Assembly (NCBI GenBank): GCA_002784045.1
Contig: PFJX01000081.1
Coordinates: 38,566 to 102,565 of the forward strand
Length of the DNA stretch: 64,000 bases
Reading direction: 5' to 3'
DNA from: Hydrogenophilales bacterium CG_4_10_14_3_um_filter_63_21
GTDB lineage: Bacteria > Pseudomonadota > Gammaproteobacteria > Burkholderiales > Thiobacillaceae
Made by a program: the position numbers and the translations under genes. Below are positions 18,205 to 28,427 of this stretch, piece after piece; position 1 is the first letter of the stretch; each line of letters begins with the position of its first letter. Under the pieces are notes generated by a model. It worked only from the letters and a program-made list of their open reading frames with translations, did no database searches and was not told the origin of the DNA.

Positions 18205-21054
18205 ATGAACAAACCACACCGACGTTCATCACGTTCAAAACGCTCTTTCATGAAGCGTTTGGCGGGACAAAGACGCTTGCTCGCGCCGGCCGCCCTGGTC
18301 CTTCTCGCCGGTCTCGGAGGCGGCGCCTACTACCTGGCGCGTGGCCATGCCAGCCCGGAACAGCGCATCGCGAGCGCGAAACAACTGGAACTGGCTGGGG
18401 ACCGCAAAGGAGCCGCCATCGAGATCAAGAATGCCCTTCAGCAAACGCCAGACAATGGCGAGGCACGCTTCCTGCTCGGGCGTATCCATTACGCCAACAA
18501 CGATTTCGTTAACGCGGAAAAGGAACTGCGACAAGCAATGAGCAAGGGCTACCCAGCGCCGGAAGCGTCAATCCTGCTGGCACGTACCCTGCTGGCATTA
18601 CGCCAGCCCAAGAAAATTCTTGCTGAAATCAAGGTATTGCCGGGCGCCACCGCCGACGCCAATGCCGCGATTCTGGCGCTTCGTGCCCAGGCTTACGCCC
18701 TGTCGGGTGACAAAGCCAGCATGGAAAACAGCCTGCGCCAGGCGGACGGCCTGGTCGCTGAGCATCCCGACACCTTGGCATTCCGCGCCGGGCAGGCCTA
18801 CGCCAGCGGCCATGCCGAAGAAGCTCTGGCGGCGGTGGAGAAAGCCATCGCCAAGGCGGGCAAGCGCGTTGACCTGCACGTCATGAAGGCTGATCTGCTC
18901 CGCGCCTCGAAGCGTCGCGAGGAAGCATTCAAGGCTTACAGCAAGGCGCTGGCGCTCGATCCCAGCAATCTGCCTGCCCGGCTTGCTGTCGCTCAACATT
19001 ACCTAACGGCCGCGAACCTCGACCAGGCGCAGGCTGAACTGAAGACGTTGCAAGGCTATGCGCCGAATAACCTGATGGGGCGCTATCTCGAGGGTTTGAT
19101 CGAATTCCGGCGCAAAAACCTCGACGCGGCCAATAACAAATTGCAGGAAGTGCTACGCAGCGCACCGGACTTCGCCCCCGCCAATCTACTGGCGGGGGCC
19201 ATCGCCCTTAGCCAGGGCAAGCGTGAGAGCGCCATAAGCCACCTGAATCGGGTTCTCGAAGTCGCGCCCGACCATATTCTGGCGCGTAAATTGCTCGCTA
19301 CCGCCATGCTCGAATCCGGCCAGGCGAAGCGCGCGCGCGAATTGATCGCCAACATCAAGGACGATGATCACGATGTCCAATTGTTGTCCCTGCAAGGCAA
19401 CATTGCCTTGCGCCAGGGCTCGTATCAGGAGGCTCGCAACAAACTTGAAAAGGCCTCCGCGCTGGCGCCAGACAACACCGCGCTGACCCGCGAACTGGCG
19501 GCCAGCCGGCTGGCGAGCGGCGATGAGCGGGGCGCGATCGAAGCGCTCACCCAGTTGGCCGAAAAGGACACCACAACCCACCAGGCCGATGTGCTGCTGG
19601 TCATGACGCACGCCAAGGCCAAGCGCTATGACGAGGCGCTCAAGGTGGTGGCCGAACTTGAGCGCAGGCACCCTCGCCTCCCGCTGGCCGAAAACCTGCG
19701 CGGCACGATTTATCTATTACGCAATGATGCCGCTCTGGCGCGGAAGTCCTTCACCAAGGCTTTGGAAATCGATCCCGGGTATCTGCCGGCGGCAAGCAAT
19801 CTGGCGCGCCTCGACCTGGTCAACAAGGACATCAAATCAGCACGCGCGCGCTTCCAGAAAGTGCTCCAGAAAACTCCAAAAAACGCGCGTGCCCTCATCG
19901 CCCTGGCGCAACTGGCGGCACTCGAAAAGAACGAGCCCGAGTTTCTCAGCTTGCTCGAACAGGCCAAGAAAGCCGCGCCATCCGACGCAACCTCACGGCA
20001 AATGCTGGCGCGTTACTGGCTGAGCAAGCGTGATGCTGGAAAAGCGATGGTGGAAGCGCGCTCCGCCCTCGATGCCACCGGCAAACCGGAGTTCCTGGAC
20101 GCGATCGGCGCCGCCCAGTTGCTGCAGAATGACACGGCCAATGCGCTGGCGACCTACCAAAAATGGGCCAACAGCAACCCAAACAACCCCCTTGCGCATT
20201 ACCGGCTTGCGCTGGTCCAGAACCTGGCCAAGGATCGCCCGGGCGCGCTCAAGTCCCTGGACAAAGCCTTGGCGCTTTACCCAGGCTTTGCCGACGCCAG
20301 TATTCAGAAGGCGCTTCTGCTGGGTCTGGAAGGAAAGCAGGAGGAAGGCATCAAGCTCGCGCGTGCCCTTCAGGCCCGTACCCCCAACTCGGCTGCCGGC
20401 TATATGGCCGAGGCGGAGATTCTATTTGGCGCCAAGCGCTATCTCGATGCTGGCAAACTCTTCGCCAAGTCGGCGCAAATAGCCGGGCAGGGCCAACCTT
20501 TGGTGCGAGCCCAGCAGGCCTATGCCGCCGCCGGCCAGGCGGTTGAGGGCGAGAAACTGCTCGAGCAATGGCTCAAGGCCCATCCCAATGATCACGCCCT
20601 GCGCCATGTCCTGGCGCAGGCCCAACTCAACGGCAAGCGCCTGAAGGAAGCTGCCGACAACTACCGCATCTTGATCCGCGCGAATCCGCGTGATCTGGTG
20701 GCCTACAACAATCTGGCGTGGCTACTGGGTGAATTGAAGGATCCGCAAGCCCTGGCGATGTCCGAGCAAGCGTACAAACTGGCGCCCAAGAACGCCGCCG
20801 TTATCGACACGTATGGTTGGCAGCTCGTACTGGCAGCCCAGGCCAAACGCGCCATTCCCTACCTGCGGGAGGCACTCAACATGGTTCCCAACAGCCCTGA
20901 GATTCGCTGGCACCTTGCGACAGCTCTGGAGAAAGCGGGCGACAAGAACGGAGCGATAACCGAGCTGGATCGCTTGCTGTCCAGTCATATGGCCTTTCCC
21001 CAGGAATCGCAGGCACGCGTCTTATTGCAGCAATTGAGGAAGGCGGGAGGCTGA
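18205..21054 (+). CDS. prsT: PEP-CTERM system TPR-repeat protein (PrsT-like)
   Basis: Many TPRs and N-terminal hydrophobic anchor; ATG 18205 is in frame and outside the prophage, whereas the track start 18121 is in phage DNA. Confidence 0.75.
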   Translation: MNKPHRRSSRSKRSFMKRLAGQRRLLAPAALVLLAGLGGGAYYLARGHASPEQRIASAKQLELAGDRKGAAIEIKNALQQTPDNGEARFLLGRIHYANNDFVNAEKELRQAMSKGYPAPEASILLARTLLALRQPKKILAEIKVLPGATADANAAILALRAQAYALSGDKASMENSLRQADGLVAEHPDTLAFRAGQAYASGHAEEALAAVEKAIAKAGKRVDLHVMKADLLRASKRREEAFKAYSKALALDPSNLPARLAVAQHYLTAANLDQAQAELKTLQGYAPNNLMGRYLEGLIEFRRKNLDAANNKLQEVLRSAPDFAPANLLAGAIALSQGKRESAISHLNRVLEVAPDHILARKLLATAMLESGQAKRARELIANIKDDDHDVQLLSLQGNIALRQGSYQEARNKLEKASALAPDNTALTRELAASRLASGDERGAIEALTQLAEKDTTTHQADVLLVMTHAKAKRYDEALKVVAELERRHPRLPLAENLRGTIYLLRNDAALARKSFTKALEIDPGYLPAASNLARLDLVNKDIKSARARFQKVLQKTPKNARALIALAQLAALEKNEPEFLSLLEQAKKAAPSDATSRQMLARYWLSKRDAGKAMVEARSALDATGKPEFLDAIGAAQLLQNDTANALATYQKWANSNPNNPLAHYRLALVQNLAKDRPGALKSLDKALALYPGFADASIQKALLLGLEGKQEEGIKLARALQARTPNSAAGYMAEAEILFGAKRYLDAGKLFAKSAQIAGQGQPLVRAQQAYAAAGQAVEGEKLLEQWLKAHPNDHALRHVLAQAQLNGKRLKEAADNYRILIRANPRDLVAYNNLAWLLGELKDPQALAMSEQAYKLAPKNAAVIDTYGWQLVLAAQAKRAIPYLREALNMVPNSPEIRWHLATALEKAGDKNGAITELDRLLSSHMAFPQESQARVLLQQLRKAGG

Positions 21055-21143
21055 CCGATTTGCCAAACTGCTTTCCTGGATGATTGGTTTTCCCATTGAT
21101 ATTTGAGCATTTGAGCAAGAAATTCAGATAAAGGATTTTCCCG

Positions 21144-23930
21144 ATGCATCAACCTTCCAACTTGATTACGACTTTGGTCTTTACCGCTGCTGTCACGCTG
21201 ACCGCCTGTGGCGGCAAGAGCCCGGAAGCACATATCCAATCCGCCAAAGAAGCCATCCTGGCGGCGGATTACAAGGCTGCAACCATTGAGCTGAAGTCCA
21301 CGCTGGAAGCTGCACCTAGCAACGTAGAAGCGCGCCTGCTGCTAGGGCAGTCATTTCAGGCTCAGGAGCATTGGGCGAACAGCGAAAAGGAATTCAGAAA
21401 GGCTTTGGAACTCGGGGCTTCGCCCGAGCAAGTTCTGCCCTCCTTGGCCCGTGCACTGGTCCATCAAGGGAAATACCAACAGGCTCTCGACTTGGCGCTA
21501 CCCGACTACGGACTAGGTGCACAGGCGTTAGCCTCTGTAAAGGCTGAACGTGCCAATGCGTACATGGCGCTCGGCAAGCCTCAGGAAGCCGCTCAGGCTA
21601 TTGAAGAAGGCGAGAAATCACTGGCCGGGCTCGGTCCGACCGATATTTCAAAAGACCTGTATTTGGCCAAGGCGTATCTAGCGTTGATAAACAAGCAGCC
21701 TGGCGAGGCATTGTCGCTCCTGGATGCAATCCTGAAAAAGGACAGCAAATTTATCGAGGCCATGGATATGAAGGCCCAATTGCTGCTGGGAGACAAAAAG
21801 GTCGCTGAGGCATTCAAGGTCTATGAACAGATTGTGGCCACAAATCCGAAACATTTCAGTGCGCATCTTGCCATTGCCGGCCTGCACCAGAGAAAAGGGA
21901 ATCTTGATGCGGCGGACAAATCGGTCCAGGCCGCTGAAAAGATTGCGCCGGGTTCTCCTTTTGTTCTATACGCCCGAGCCAGCATTGAATTTAGCCGCGG
22001 CAATACCCGCAAGGCGAATGAAGCCATCCAGCAAGTTCTAAAGATAAGACCGGACCATCTGGCCAGCCGGCTGATCAGAGCTACCACCAGCCTTGAACTG
22101 GGCAATTACGAACAAAGCCAGAAGGACGCCGAATACTTCCTGGCTCAGCAGCCAGGCAATGCCTTTGCCGCCAGGGTACTGGCGGCAAACCAGTTGAAAT
22201 CGAATAACTTCCAGGGAGCCTTGAATACGCTCACGCCTCTGCTCAAGGCCAATGCGAATGACGTGGCACTGCTGGCCCTGCTTGGCGAGGCGCACCTCAA
22301 GGCACGTGACTACAACAAGGCTATGGAATATCTCGACCGGGCATCCAAATTGGACCCAAAGAATGCCTATATCAAGAGCCAGCAGGCTACCGGCCTGCTG
22401 TATCAAGGAGAAACCGAACAGGCCATCACCATGCTGGAACGGGCCGCCAATCTGAGCGAAAAGCCGGGGCAGGCGGACATAACCTTGATTCTGCTGAAAC
22501 TGAGTAAACAAAATTACGACCAAGCACTGCAGGCCATCGAGGTTTTCGAGAAAAAGTTGCCGAACAATCCGGTCACGCACAGCCTGCGCGCTTCCGCATA
22601 CCTCGGTAAGAAGGACCCCGCCTCCGCGCGCAAATCATTGGGAAAGGCACTGGCCGCCGATCCCAAGTTCTTTCCTGCCGCCGCCACCCTGGCCACCCTG
22701 GACTTGCAGGACAAGAACCCCCAAGCAGCACGTAGCCGCTTCGAATCCATACTGGCGCATGACCAAGCCAATGTATCGGCCATATTGGCCTTGGCCGAGT
22801 TGGCACAAGCCGGCAAGCACGATGAAGAGTATCTCAATTGGCTGATGAAGGCGGTCAAGACGAATAGCAAGCTCGTGCAGCCACACCAGTTGCTGATCAG
22901 CTATTACCTGTCCAAGCAGCAAAATGCCAAGGCTCTGGCGCAAGCGAGAGACGCGGTTCAACAGCATCCTGAAAGTCCCGTTGCCCTCAAACTGCTCGGC
23001 GCCACCCAACTTGCCACGGGCGACACCAATGCCGCACTGGTTACCTTCAAGCAGATGGTAGTGAAGGCGCCTGATTCCTCGGACACCTATTACCGTCTGG
23101 CAATGGCTCAAGTCGCGGCCAAAGACAGGCGATCAGCGCGTATTAGTCTGCAAAAAGCGATTCACTTGCAGCCAGGCTTCATCCAGGCTCAGGACGCACT
23201 GATTCGGCTTGAAATGTCAGAAGGAAAATCGGGGGCGGCCCTGGCGGTAACCAAACAAATGCAAATGGAAAGCCCCAAAGCCACTCTCGGCTTCGAGCGA
23301 GAGGGCGACATACACCTGGCCCAAAAACGTCATTCCCTAGCCATCCATGCCTACCAACGGGCTATTGACCTGGGGGCGGGCACCACCGGCCAAATCAAGT
23401 TGCTTCATGCACTTAATCTCTCAGGTGACACACGAGGTGCTGAACAACGCTTGACGACCTGGATCAAGCAGCATCCCACAGATATCCTCGCGCGCAATTT
23501 CGCCGCGGAGTTTTACACGCAGGCTGGGCGCGACCAGGAAGCTATCATCCAATACGAGGCAGTACAGCGTTTAGCTCCACCCGAAGCCGCCCTTCTCAAC
23601 AATCTTGCCTTGCTCTACCAGCGTATGAATGACAAGCGGGCGCTGGGAACAGCCGAACAGGCCCTCAAGCTTGCTCCCGATCAACCACCGATGCAGGATA
23701 CCCTGGGCTGGATTCTGCTGGAACAGGGGCAGATTCCGCGTGCTTTGGAACTCCTGCACAGCGCGGCGAGTAAAGCACCCAAGTCAGCAACGCTACGTTA
23801 CCACTATGCAGTTGCCCTGGCCCGCTCCGGCAAGAAGGCGGAAGCGAAGAAGGAGCTGGAAGCCGCCATCGCCAGTGGCCAGAAAATACGTGAACTGGAA
23901 GCTGCCAAGGCCCTACTCAAAAGCCTGTGA
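21144..23930 (+). CDS. prsT: PEP-CTERM system TPR-repeat lipoprotein (PrsT-like), second copy
   Basis: Lipobox LTACGG; TPR array parallel to the upstream gene (SPEAHIQSAKEAILAADYKAATIELKS). Confidence 0.78.
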   Translation: MHQPSNLITTLVFTAAVTLTACGGKSPEAHIQSAKEAILAADYKAATIELKSTLEAAPSNVEARLLLGQSFQAQEHWANSEKEFRKALELGASPEQVLPSLARALVHQGKYQQALDLALPDYGLGAQALASVKAERANAYMALGKPQEAAQAIEEGEKSLAGLGPTDISKDLYLAKAYLALINKQPGEALSLLDAILKKDSKFIEAMDMKAQLLLGDKKVAEAFKVYEQIVATNPKHFSAHLAIAGLHQRKGNLDAADKSVQAAEKIAPGSPFVLYARASIEFSRGNTRKANEAIQQVLKIRPDHLASRLIRATTSLELGNYEQSQKDAEYFLAQQPGNAFAARVLAANQLKSNNFQGALNTLTPLLKANANDVALLALLGEAHLKARDYNKAMEYLDRASKLDPKNAYIKSQQATGLLYQGETEQAITMLERAANLSEKPGQADITLILLKLSKQNYDQALQAIEVFEKKLPNNPVTHSLRASAYLGKKDPASARKSLGKALAADPKFFPAAATLATLDLQDKNPQAARSRFESILAHDQANVSAILALAELAQAGKHDEEYLNWLMKAVKTNSKLVQPHQLLISYYLSKQQNAKALAQARDAVQQHPESPVALKLLGATQLATGDTNAALVTFKQMVVKAPDSSDTYYRLAMAQVAAKDRRSARISLQKAIHLQPGFIQAQDALIRLEMSEGKSGAALAVTKQMQMESPKATLGFEREGDIHLAQKRHSLAIHAYQRAIDLGAGTTGQIKLLHALNLSGDTRGAEQRLTTWIKQHPTDILARNFAAEFYTQAGRDQEAIIQYEAVQRLAPPEAALLNNLALLYQRMNDKRALGTAEQALKLAPDQPPMQDTLGWILLEQGQIPRALELLHSAASKAPKSATLRYHYAVALARSGKKAEAKKELEAAIASGQKIRELEAAKALLKSL

Positions 23931-24211
23931 GCAGAAGTCGAGTATCTCCTGAGCAGTGCTTCCACGGACTGAGTCCATGCATCCGGGCGGCTAACAATCA
24001 GACACACCTAACCCCACTCTAGCGAAGAGTGTTTTCATCGCCAGTTCCGCGGGGTTTTGGAGACAGGGTTAAAAAGATCAAGAATGAGCCCGCATTACTG
24101 CTACTTGCGGTTTGTCTGCCCGCAGCCTGTGGCATGGCCGCAGCCCATTGATTGCCCATTCAAGAATGCACTCGCTATGCTTCGGCAGGCGCTCATTTGC
24201 AGCACAGGAAA

Positions 24212-25456
24212 ATGACACCAACGATCACCGCCAACACGCTCCTGGTCGACTTTCGCCTGGCCCAACGCAACATCCTGCGTCAGCGGCGTCGGAGTGCTAT
24301 CGCCATCGCCGCGATCGGCTTTGGTGTCATCGCCATGATGCTTTCCGTCGGCTACATGGAATGGGTCTATTGGGCCAACCGCGAGCTTGCCACGGTCAAC
24401 CAGCTAGGCCACGTGCAGGTGGCAAAACCTGGCTACCACGAAGATGGGCTGGCGGACCCCTATCACTATCTGATGCCGGCACAGTCTCCTGCCCTGCAGA
24501 CCCTGCAGCGGCTTCCCGAGGTGCGCAGCGTAGCACCACGATTGACTTTTAACGGCCTCATCAGCCATGGCGATAGCACGCTGTCGTTCATCGGCGAGGG
24601 GATCGATCCAGCGGTAGATCCCTCCTCGCGTAACCTGGTGGTGATCGCGGGGAAACTCCCCTCCAACCAGGAGCCCAAGGGCATCGTCATGGGCGCGGGC
24701 CTGGCGGCCAATCTCGGGGTGAAAACCGGCGATACCGTCATCCTCCTCAGCAACACCGCATCCGGCGGCATCAACGCCATCGAGGGCAGGGTTCGTGGCC
24801 TGATCTCCACCTCCATGAAGGCTTTCGATGACAGCATCCTGCGTGTGCCCATCGAGGCGGCACGTGAGTTGCTCCGTACCAAAGGGGCCCACCTCTGGGT
24901 GGTGACCCTGCATAACACGGACATGACCGGCCAGGTCATGGCTCATCTGAAGAACGAGCCGGCTCTGGCTGGCTATGAGGTGGTGCCCTGGACCAGGCTA
25001 GCGGACTTCTACAACAAGACCGTGGCCTTGTTCTCACGCCAGATGGGCGTGGTCAAGCTCATCATCGCCGTCATCATCGTACTCAGCATCAGCAACACCA
25101 TGACCATGAGCGTGATGGAACGTACCGTGGAAATTGGCACCGCCATGGCACTGGGCGTACGCCGCCAGCGCATTCTGGTTCTCTTTCTTCTGGAGGGGGG
25201 GCTGCTCGGTGCCATCGGCGGGATTTGTGGGGTGATTCTGGGCTACCTGGCCGCCCAAGCCATCTCGGCGGTGGGCATCCCCATGCCACCCGCCCCAGGC
25301 ATGTCGCGTGGCTTCGTTGCCGGCATCATCGTGACGCCGTCGATTGTCTTTGATGCCCTGCTGCTGGCCGTGTCCACCACCCTCATCGCCAGCATCTACC
25401 CGGCCTGGCGCGCATCCCGGCTGGTTATCGTCGACGCCCTCCGCCACAACCGTTAA
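24212..25456 (+). CDS. ABC transporter permease, FtsX/MacB family
   Basis: Start MTPTITANTLLVDFRLAQRNILRQRRRSAIAIAAIGFG; C-terminal FtsX core NTMTMSVMERTVEIGTAMALGVRRQRI. Confidence 0.85.
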   Translation: MTPTITANTLLVDFRLAQRNILRQRRRSAIAIAAIGFGVIAMMLSVGYMEWVYWANRELATVNQLGHVQVAKPGYHEDGLADPYHYLMPAQSPALQTLQRLPEVRSVAPRLTFNGLISHGDSTLSFIGEGIDPAVDPSSRNLVVIAGKLPSNQEPKGIVMGAGLAANLGVKTGDTVILLSNTASGGINAIEGRVRGLISTSMKAFDDSILRVPIEAARELLRTKGAHLWVVTLHNTDMTGQVMAHLKNEPALAGYEVVPWTRLADFYNKTVALFSRQMGVVKLIIAVIIVLSISNTMTMSVMERTVEIGTAMALGVRRQRILVLFLLEGGLLGAIGGICGVILGYLAAQAISAVGIPMPPAPGMSRGFVAGIIVTPSIVFDALLLAVSTTLIASIYPAWRASRLVIVDALRHNR

Positions 25457-25469
25457 ATACGCCAGACCC

Positions 25470-26681
25470 ATGTGGAAGCTCGCTCTTCGCAATGTCCTGC
25501 GCCACAAGGCCCGCACCGGCATGACGCTGCTTGCCATCATCGCGGGGGTAGTCGGCCTGATCCTGAGCGGCGGCTTCGTGCATGACATCTTCACCCAGCT
25601 CGGCGAGGTTCTGATCCATTCCCAGTCCGGCCACCTGCAAGTCGCCAGAACCGGCTATTTCGAGCGGGGCGCGCGTAGCCCGGAGAAATACCTGCTCATG
25701 GATGCTGAGCCGCTCCGCAAGAAGATCATGGAAAACCCCGCTGTCGAGGACGTATTGGGGCGCTTGTATTTCGCCGGACTACTCAACAATGGGCGTTCCG
25801 ATCTGCCGATTATCGGGGAAGGGGTGGAGCCGGATCGGGAAGCCACGCTGGGCAGTGGCATGGCCATCACCGCGGGGCAACGCCTGCGGGGCACCGATGA
25901 ACACGGCATGATGGTGGGGCACGGCCTCGCCCATGCGCTGAAACTGGTGCCAGGGAACTGGGTGACCTTGGTGATCAATACCCCCGAGGGCGCCCTGAAC
26001 AGCCTGGAGTTCCAGGTGATTGGCACGTTTCAAACTTTTTCCAAGGACTACGATGCCCACGCGGTACGCATCCCTTTAGTCGCGGCGAGAGATCTGCTCG
26101 CCACCACCGGCATCAATACCCTGGTCGTCTCCCTGAAACAGACGCGGGATACCGAACCCATCGCGGCCTCGCTGGAAAAAGCATTTTCCAGGTCAGGACT
26201 GGAGGTGAACACCTGGCTGAAGCTGAATGACTTCTATGCCAAAACGGTAAAAATGTACGACGTACAGTTTGGCGTCCTGCGCATCATCATCCTGCTGATG
26301 GTGCTGCTGAGCGTGGTCAACAGCGTCAATATGAGTGTGTTCGAACGGGTGGGGGAATTCGGCACCATGATGGCCCTGGGCAACCGGAGCAGTCGCGTGA
26401 TCGAACTCATCATTGCGGAAAACGTCATTATCGGACTGGTGGGTGCCGCATCCGGCGTCATTCTGGGCATGGCCCTGGCGCTGGCCATCTCGGCCATCGG
26501 CATCCCCATGCCGCCCCCCCCTAACGCCGACCTCACCTATATCGCCCACATCCGCATCGTTCCTTCGGTTGTGGCCGGCGCTTTCGCCGTTGGCCTCATC
26601 GCGACGGTCATGGCCGCCTGCCTGCCCGCGCTGCGGGTCCGCCGTATCCCCATCGTCGATGCGCTGCGCCAAAGCATTTGA
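25470..26681 (+). CDS. ABC transporter permease, FtsX/MacB family, second subunit
   Basis: MWKLALRNVLRHKARTGMTLLAIIAGVVGLILSGGFV; ATG 25470 just after the first permease. Confidence 0.85.
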   Translation: MWKLALRNVLRHKARTGMTLLAIIAGVVGLILSGGFVHDIFTQLGEVLIHSQSGHLQVARTGYFERGARSPEKYLLMDAEPLRKKIMENPAVEDVLGRLYFAGLLNNGRSDLPIIGEGVEPDREATLGSGMAITAGQRLRGTDEHGMMVGHGLAHALKLVPGNWVTLVINTPEGALNSLEFQVIGTFQTFSKDYDAHAVRIPLVAARDLLATTGINTLVVSLKQTRDTEPIAASLEKAFSRSGLEVNTWLKLNDFYAKTVKMYDVQFGVLRIIILLMVLLSVVNSVNMSVFERVGEFGTMMALGNRSSRVIELIIAENVIIGLVGAASGVILGMALALAISAIGIPMPPPPNADLTYIAHIRIVPSVVAGAFAVGLIATVMAACLPALRVRRIPIVDALRQSI

Positions 26682-26825
26682 CGATGTGTGCATAGCCGCC
26701 AGCCTTGGGAAATCACGCCGCTTCAATTAGCGCCGGTTTCCAGCCGGCTGCCTTGAGAGCCGGCAAGGATTACCGAAGGGTAGGGGCTTCATCAGCCGGC
26801 GCTACAAAGGCGTGAAAGCGCTCTT

Positions 26826-28427
26826 TCAGAAATCGTGGCGGACTTCCGCGTAGGCGCGATCCTGCTGGTCGTACTGGCCGAACAAGCCGGTGGGCGGGCC
26901 ACCGAATACATCCAGGCCGAAGGTCACTTTCCAATTGGGCTGGAATCCCCAACTTGCCTTGGGACGGAACATCCAGTCGCTGCGATTGAGGCTATGCACG
27001 AGTAGCGCCTCAGCTTTCCAGTTGCCAGGGAAACTGTGGCTGACCAGCAATGACATGCCGTTTTCCGCCTTGGCCGGGATGATGTCCGGGTTGTGATCGA
27101 AGAAATAGCGCTGGAATAGCTGGGTATTCACTCGGGTATCGCTGCCGGGATTGAAGTCCAGCCCCACCGCCCAATCCAGGGTATTTTGCTTGACCACGCC
27201 GTCTGGGTCCGGAACCAGCAGATTGAAACGACGGCCGTTGGTGTAGACCGCCTCAGCCTTCAGCACCACTTCACCCAGGTCTTTGCCCAGGGTGCCACCG
27301 GCCTGCCAGATGCGGTCGTGGCGGGGGGTGAAGACATTCGGGGCAAACTGGTAGAAGGTGGGTGAGCTGTTCATGCTGCTATAGAAGAAACCGGACATAT
27401 CCCAGCCCTTTGTGAGCTGCGTCAGCCGTACCCCGAAATTGCCGTGATCAATACCGGTGCCGGGCTTCACCTCATCGAGAATAAGGGGCCTGATCGCCGG
27501 CGGATAGGGATAGAAATCGGCGCCCGATCCGGGACGCGTGAAATCGCTCGGCTTGCCGATTCGGTCGTAACTTGGAAAGGGAATCCAGGCTACTTCCGCA
27601 TGGAAATCGCCCGCGAAGTATTCGGCGCGCGCCGCCCATTGCGGGATACGCAGCACCTGGAAGTCGGGCAGGATGAATTCGCGCAAATCCTTGGCCGAAA
27701 CCACATCGGCGAAGAACAGGCCAACCATCTCGCCCCACACGATGTGCTGGCGGCCGAGCCGCCAGTCCCAGCCTCCGGCCGATAAGTCGAGATAGGTCTC
27801 GCGCAACTGGAATTCGGCCCGCTGGTCGTCGCGTACCGCCTGCTGGTAAAAATCATTCAGGTCATAGATGGCGTTGTAGTCGAGACGGCCACTCAATTTC
27901 CACTGGATGCCTTGGCCAAGATGGCCTTGCGTGCCCAACTCCAGCCTGCCCATCGCCTTGGAGCCATGATCGGGCCTGGCGTAGGTATGCGCCAATTCAG
28001 CCTGGGCAAAACCCCGCACCCTGGAGGGGCCGCCTCTTGCACTGGCGGATTTGTGCGGGCGGGGAAATTCATCCTTGGTGGCCATCTCCTCACTGAACAA
28101 GGTCTCCTTGGAAAGCGGCAATGCCTCTTCAACTTTGCCGCCGTCGACTTTGCCACCAACTGGCTTGTCCAGGGCCGGCTCCAGCGCAAACAGATCCTCC
28201 TTGGAGGCAGGCAAGGACGGAGCTTCTGTCACGCTTACCGGACTGTCTTTGTGCTCTTCAGGCGCCGTGTCGAATAGCGCATCCCTGGACAGGGGGAGAT
28301 CGTTTTCAGCCAGGCGCACCGGCGCGTTCCCTTCCGCTGCGCCGATGGCTTCCGCGCCCGCCAGTGAAGCCCATAGCGAGGTTCCCAGTAACGCGGCTGC
28401 CAGTATCCCAACCGGACGAAAAATCAT
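26826..28427 (-). CDS. Outer-membrane beta-barrel-like protein (DUF1302-like)
   Basis: MIFRPVGILAAALLGTSLWASLAGAEA signal peptide; RLGRQHIVWGEMVGLFFADVVSAKDLREF. Confidence 0.65.
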   Translation of the reverse strand: MIFRPVGILAAALLGTSLWASLAGAEAIGAAEGNAPVRLAENDLPLSRDALFDTAPEEHKDSPVSVTEAPSLPASKEDLFALEPALDKPVGGKVDGGKVEEALPLSKETLFSEEMATKDEFPRPHKSASARGGPSRVRGFAQAELAHTYARPDHGSKAMGRLELGTQGHLGQGIQWKLSGRLDYNAIYDLNDFYQQAVRDDQRAEFQLRETYLDLSAGGWDWRLGRQHIVWGEMVGLFFADVVSAKDLREFILPDFQVLRIPQWAARAEYFAGDFHAEVAWIPFPSYDRIGKPSDFTRPGSGADFYPYPPAIRPLILDEVKPGTGIDHGNFGVRLTQLTKGWDMSGFFYSSMNSSPTFYQFAPNVFTPRHDRIWQAGGTLGKDLGEVVLKAEAVYTNGRRFNLLVPDPDGVVKQNTLDWAVGLDFNPGSDTRVNTQLFQRYFFDHNPDIIPAKAENGMSLLVSHSFPGNWKAEALLVHSLNRSDWMFRPKASWGFQPNWKVTFGLDVFGGPPTGLFGQYDQQDRAYAEVRHDF

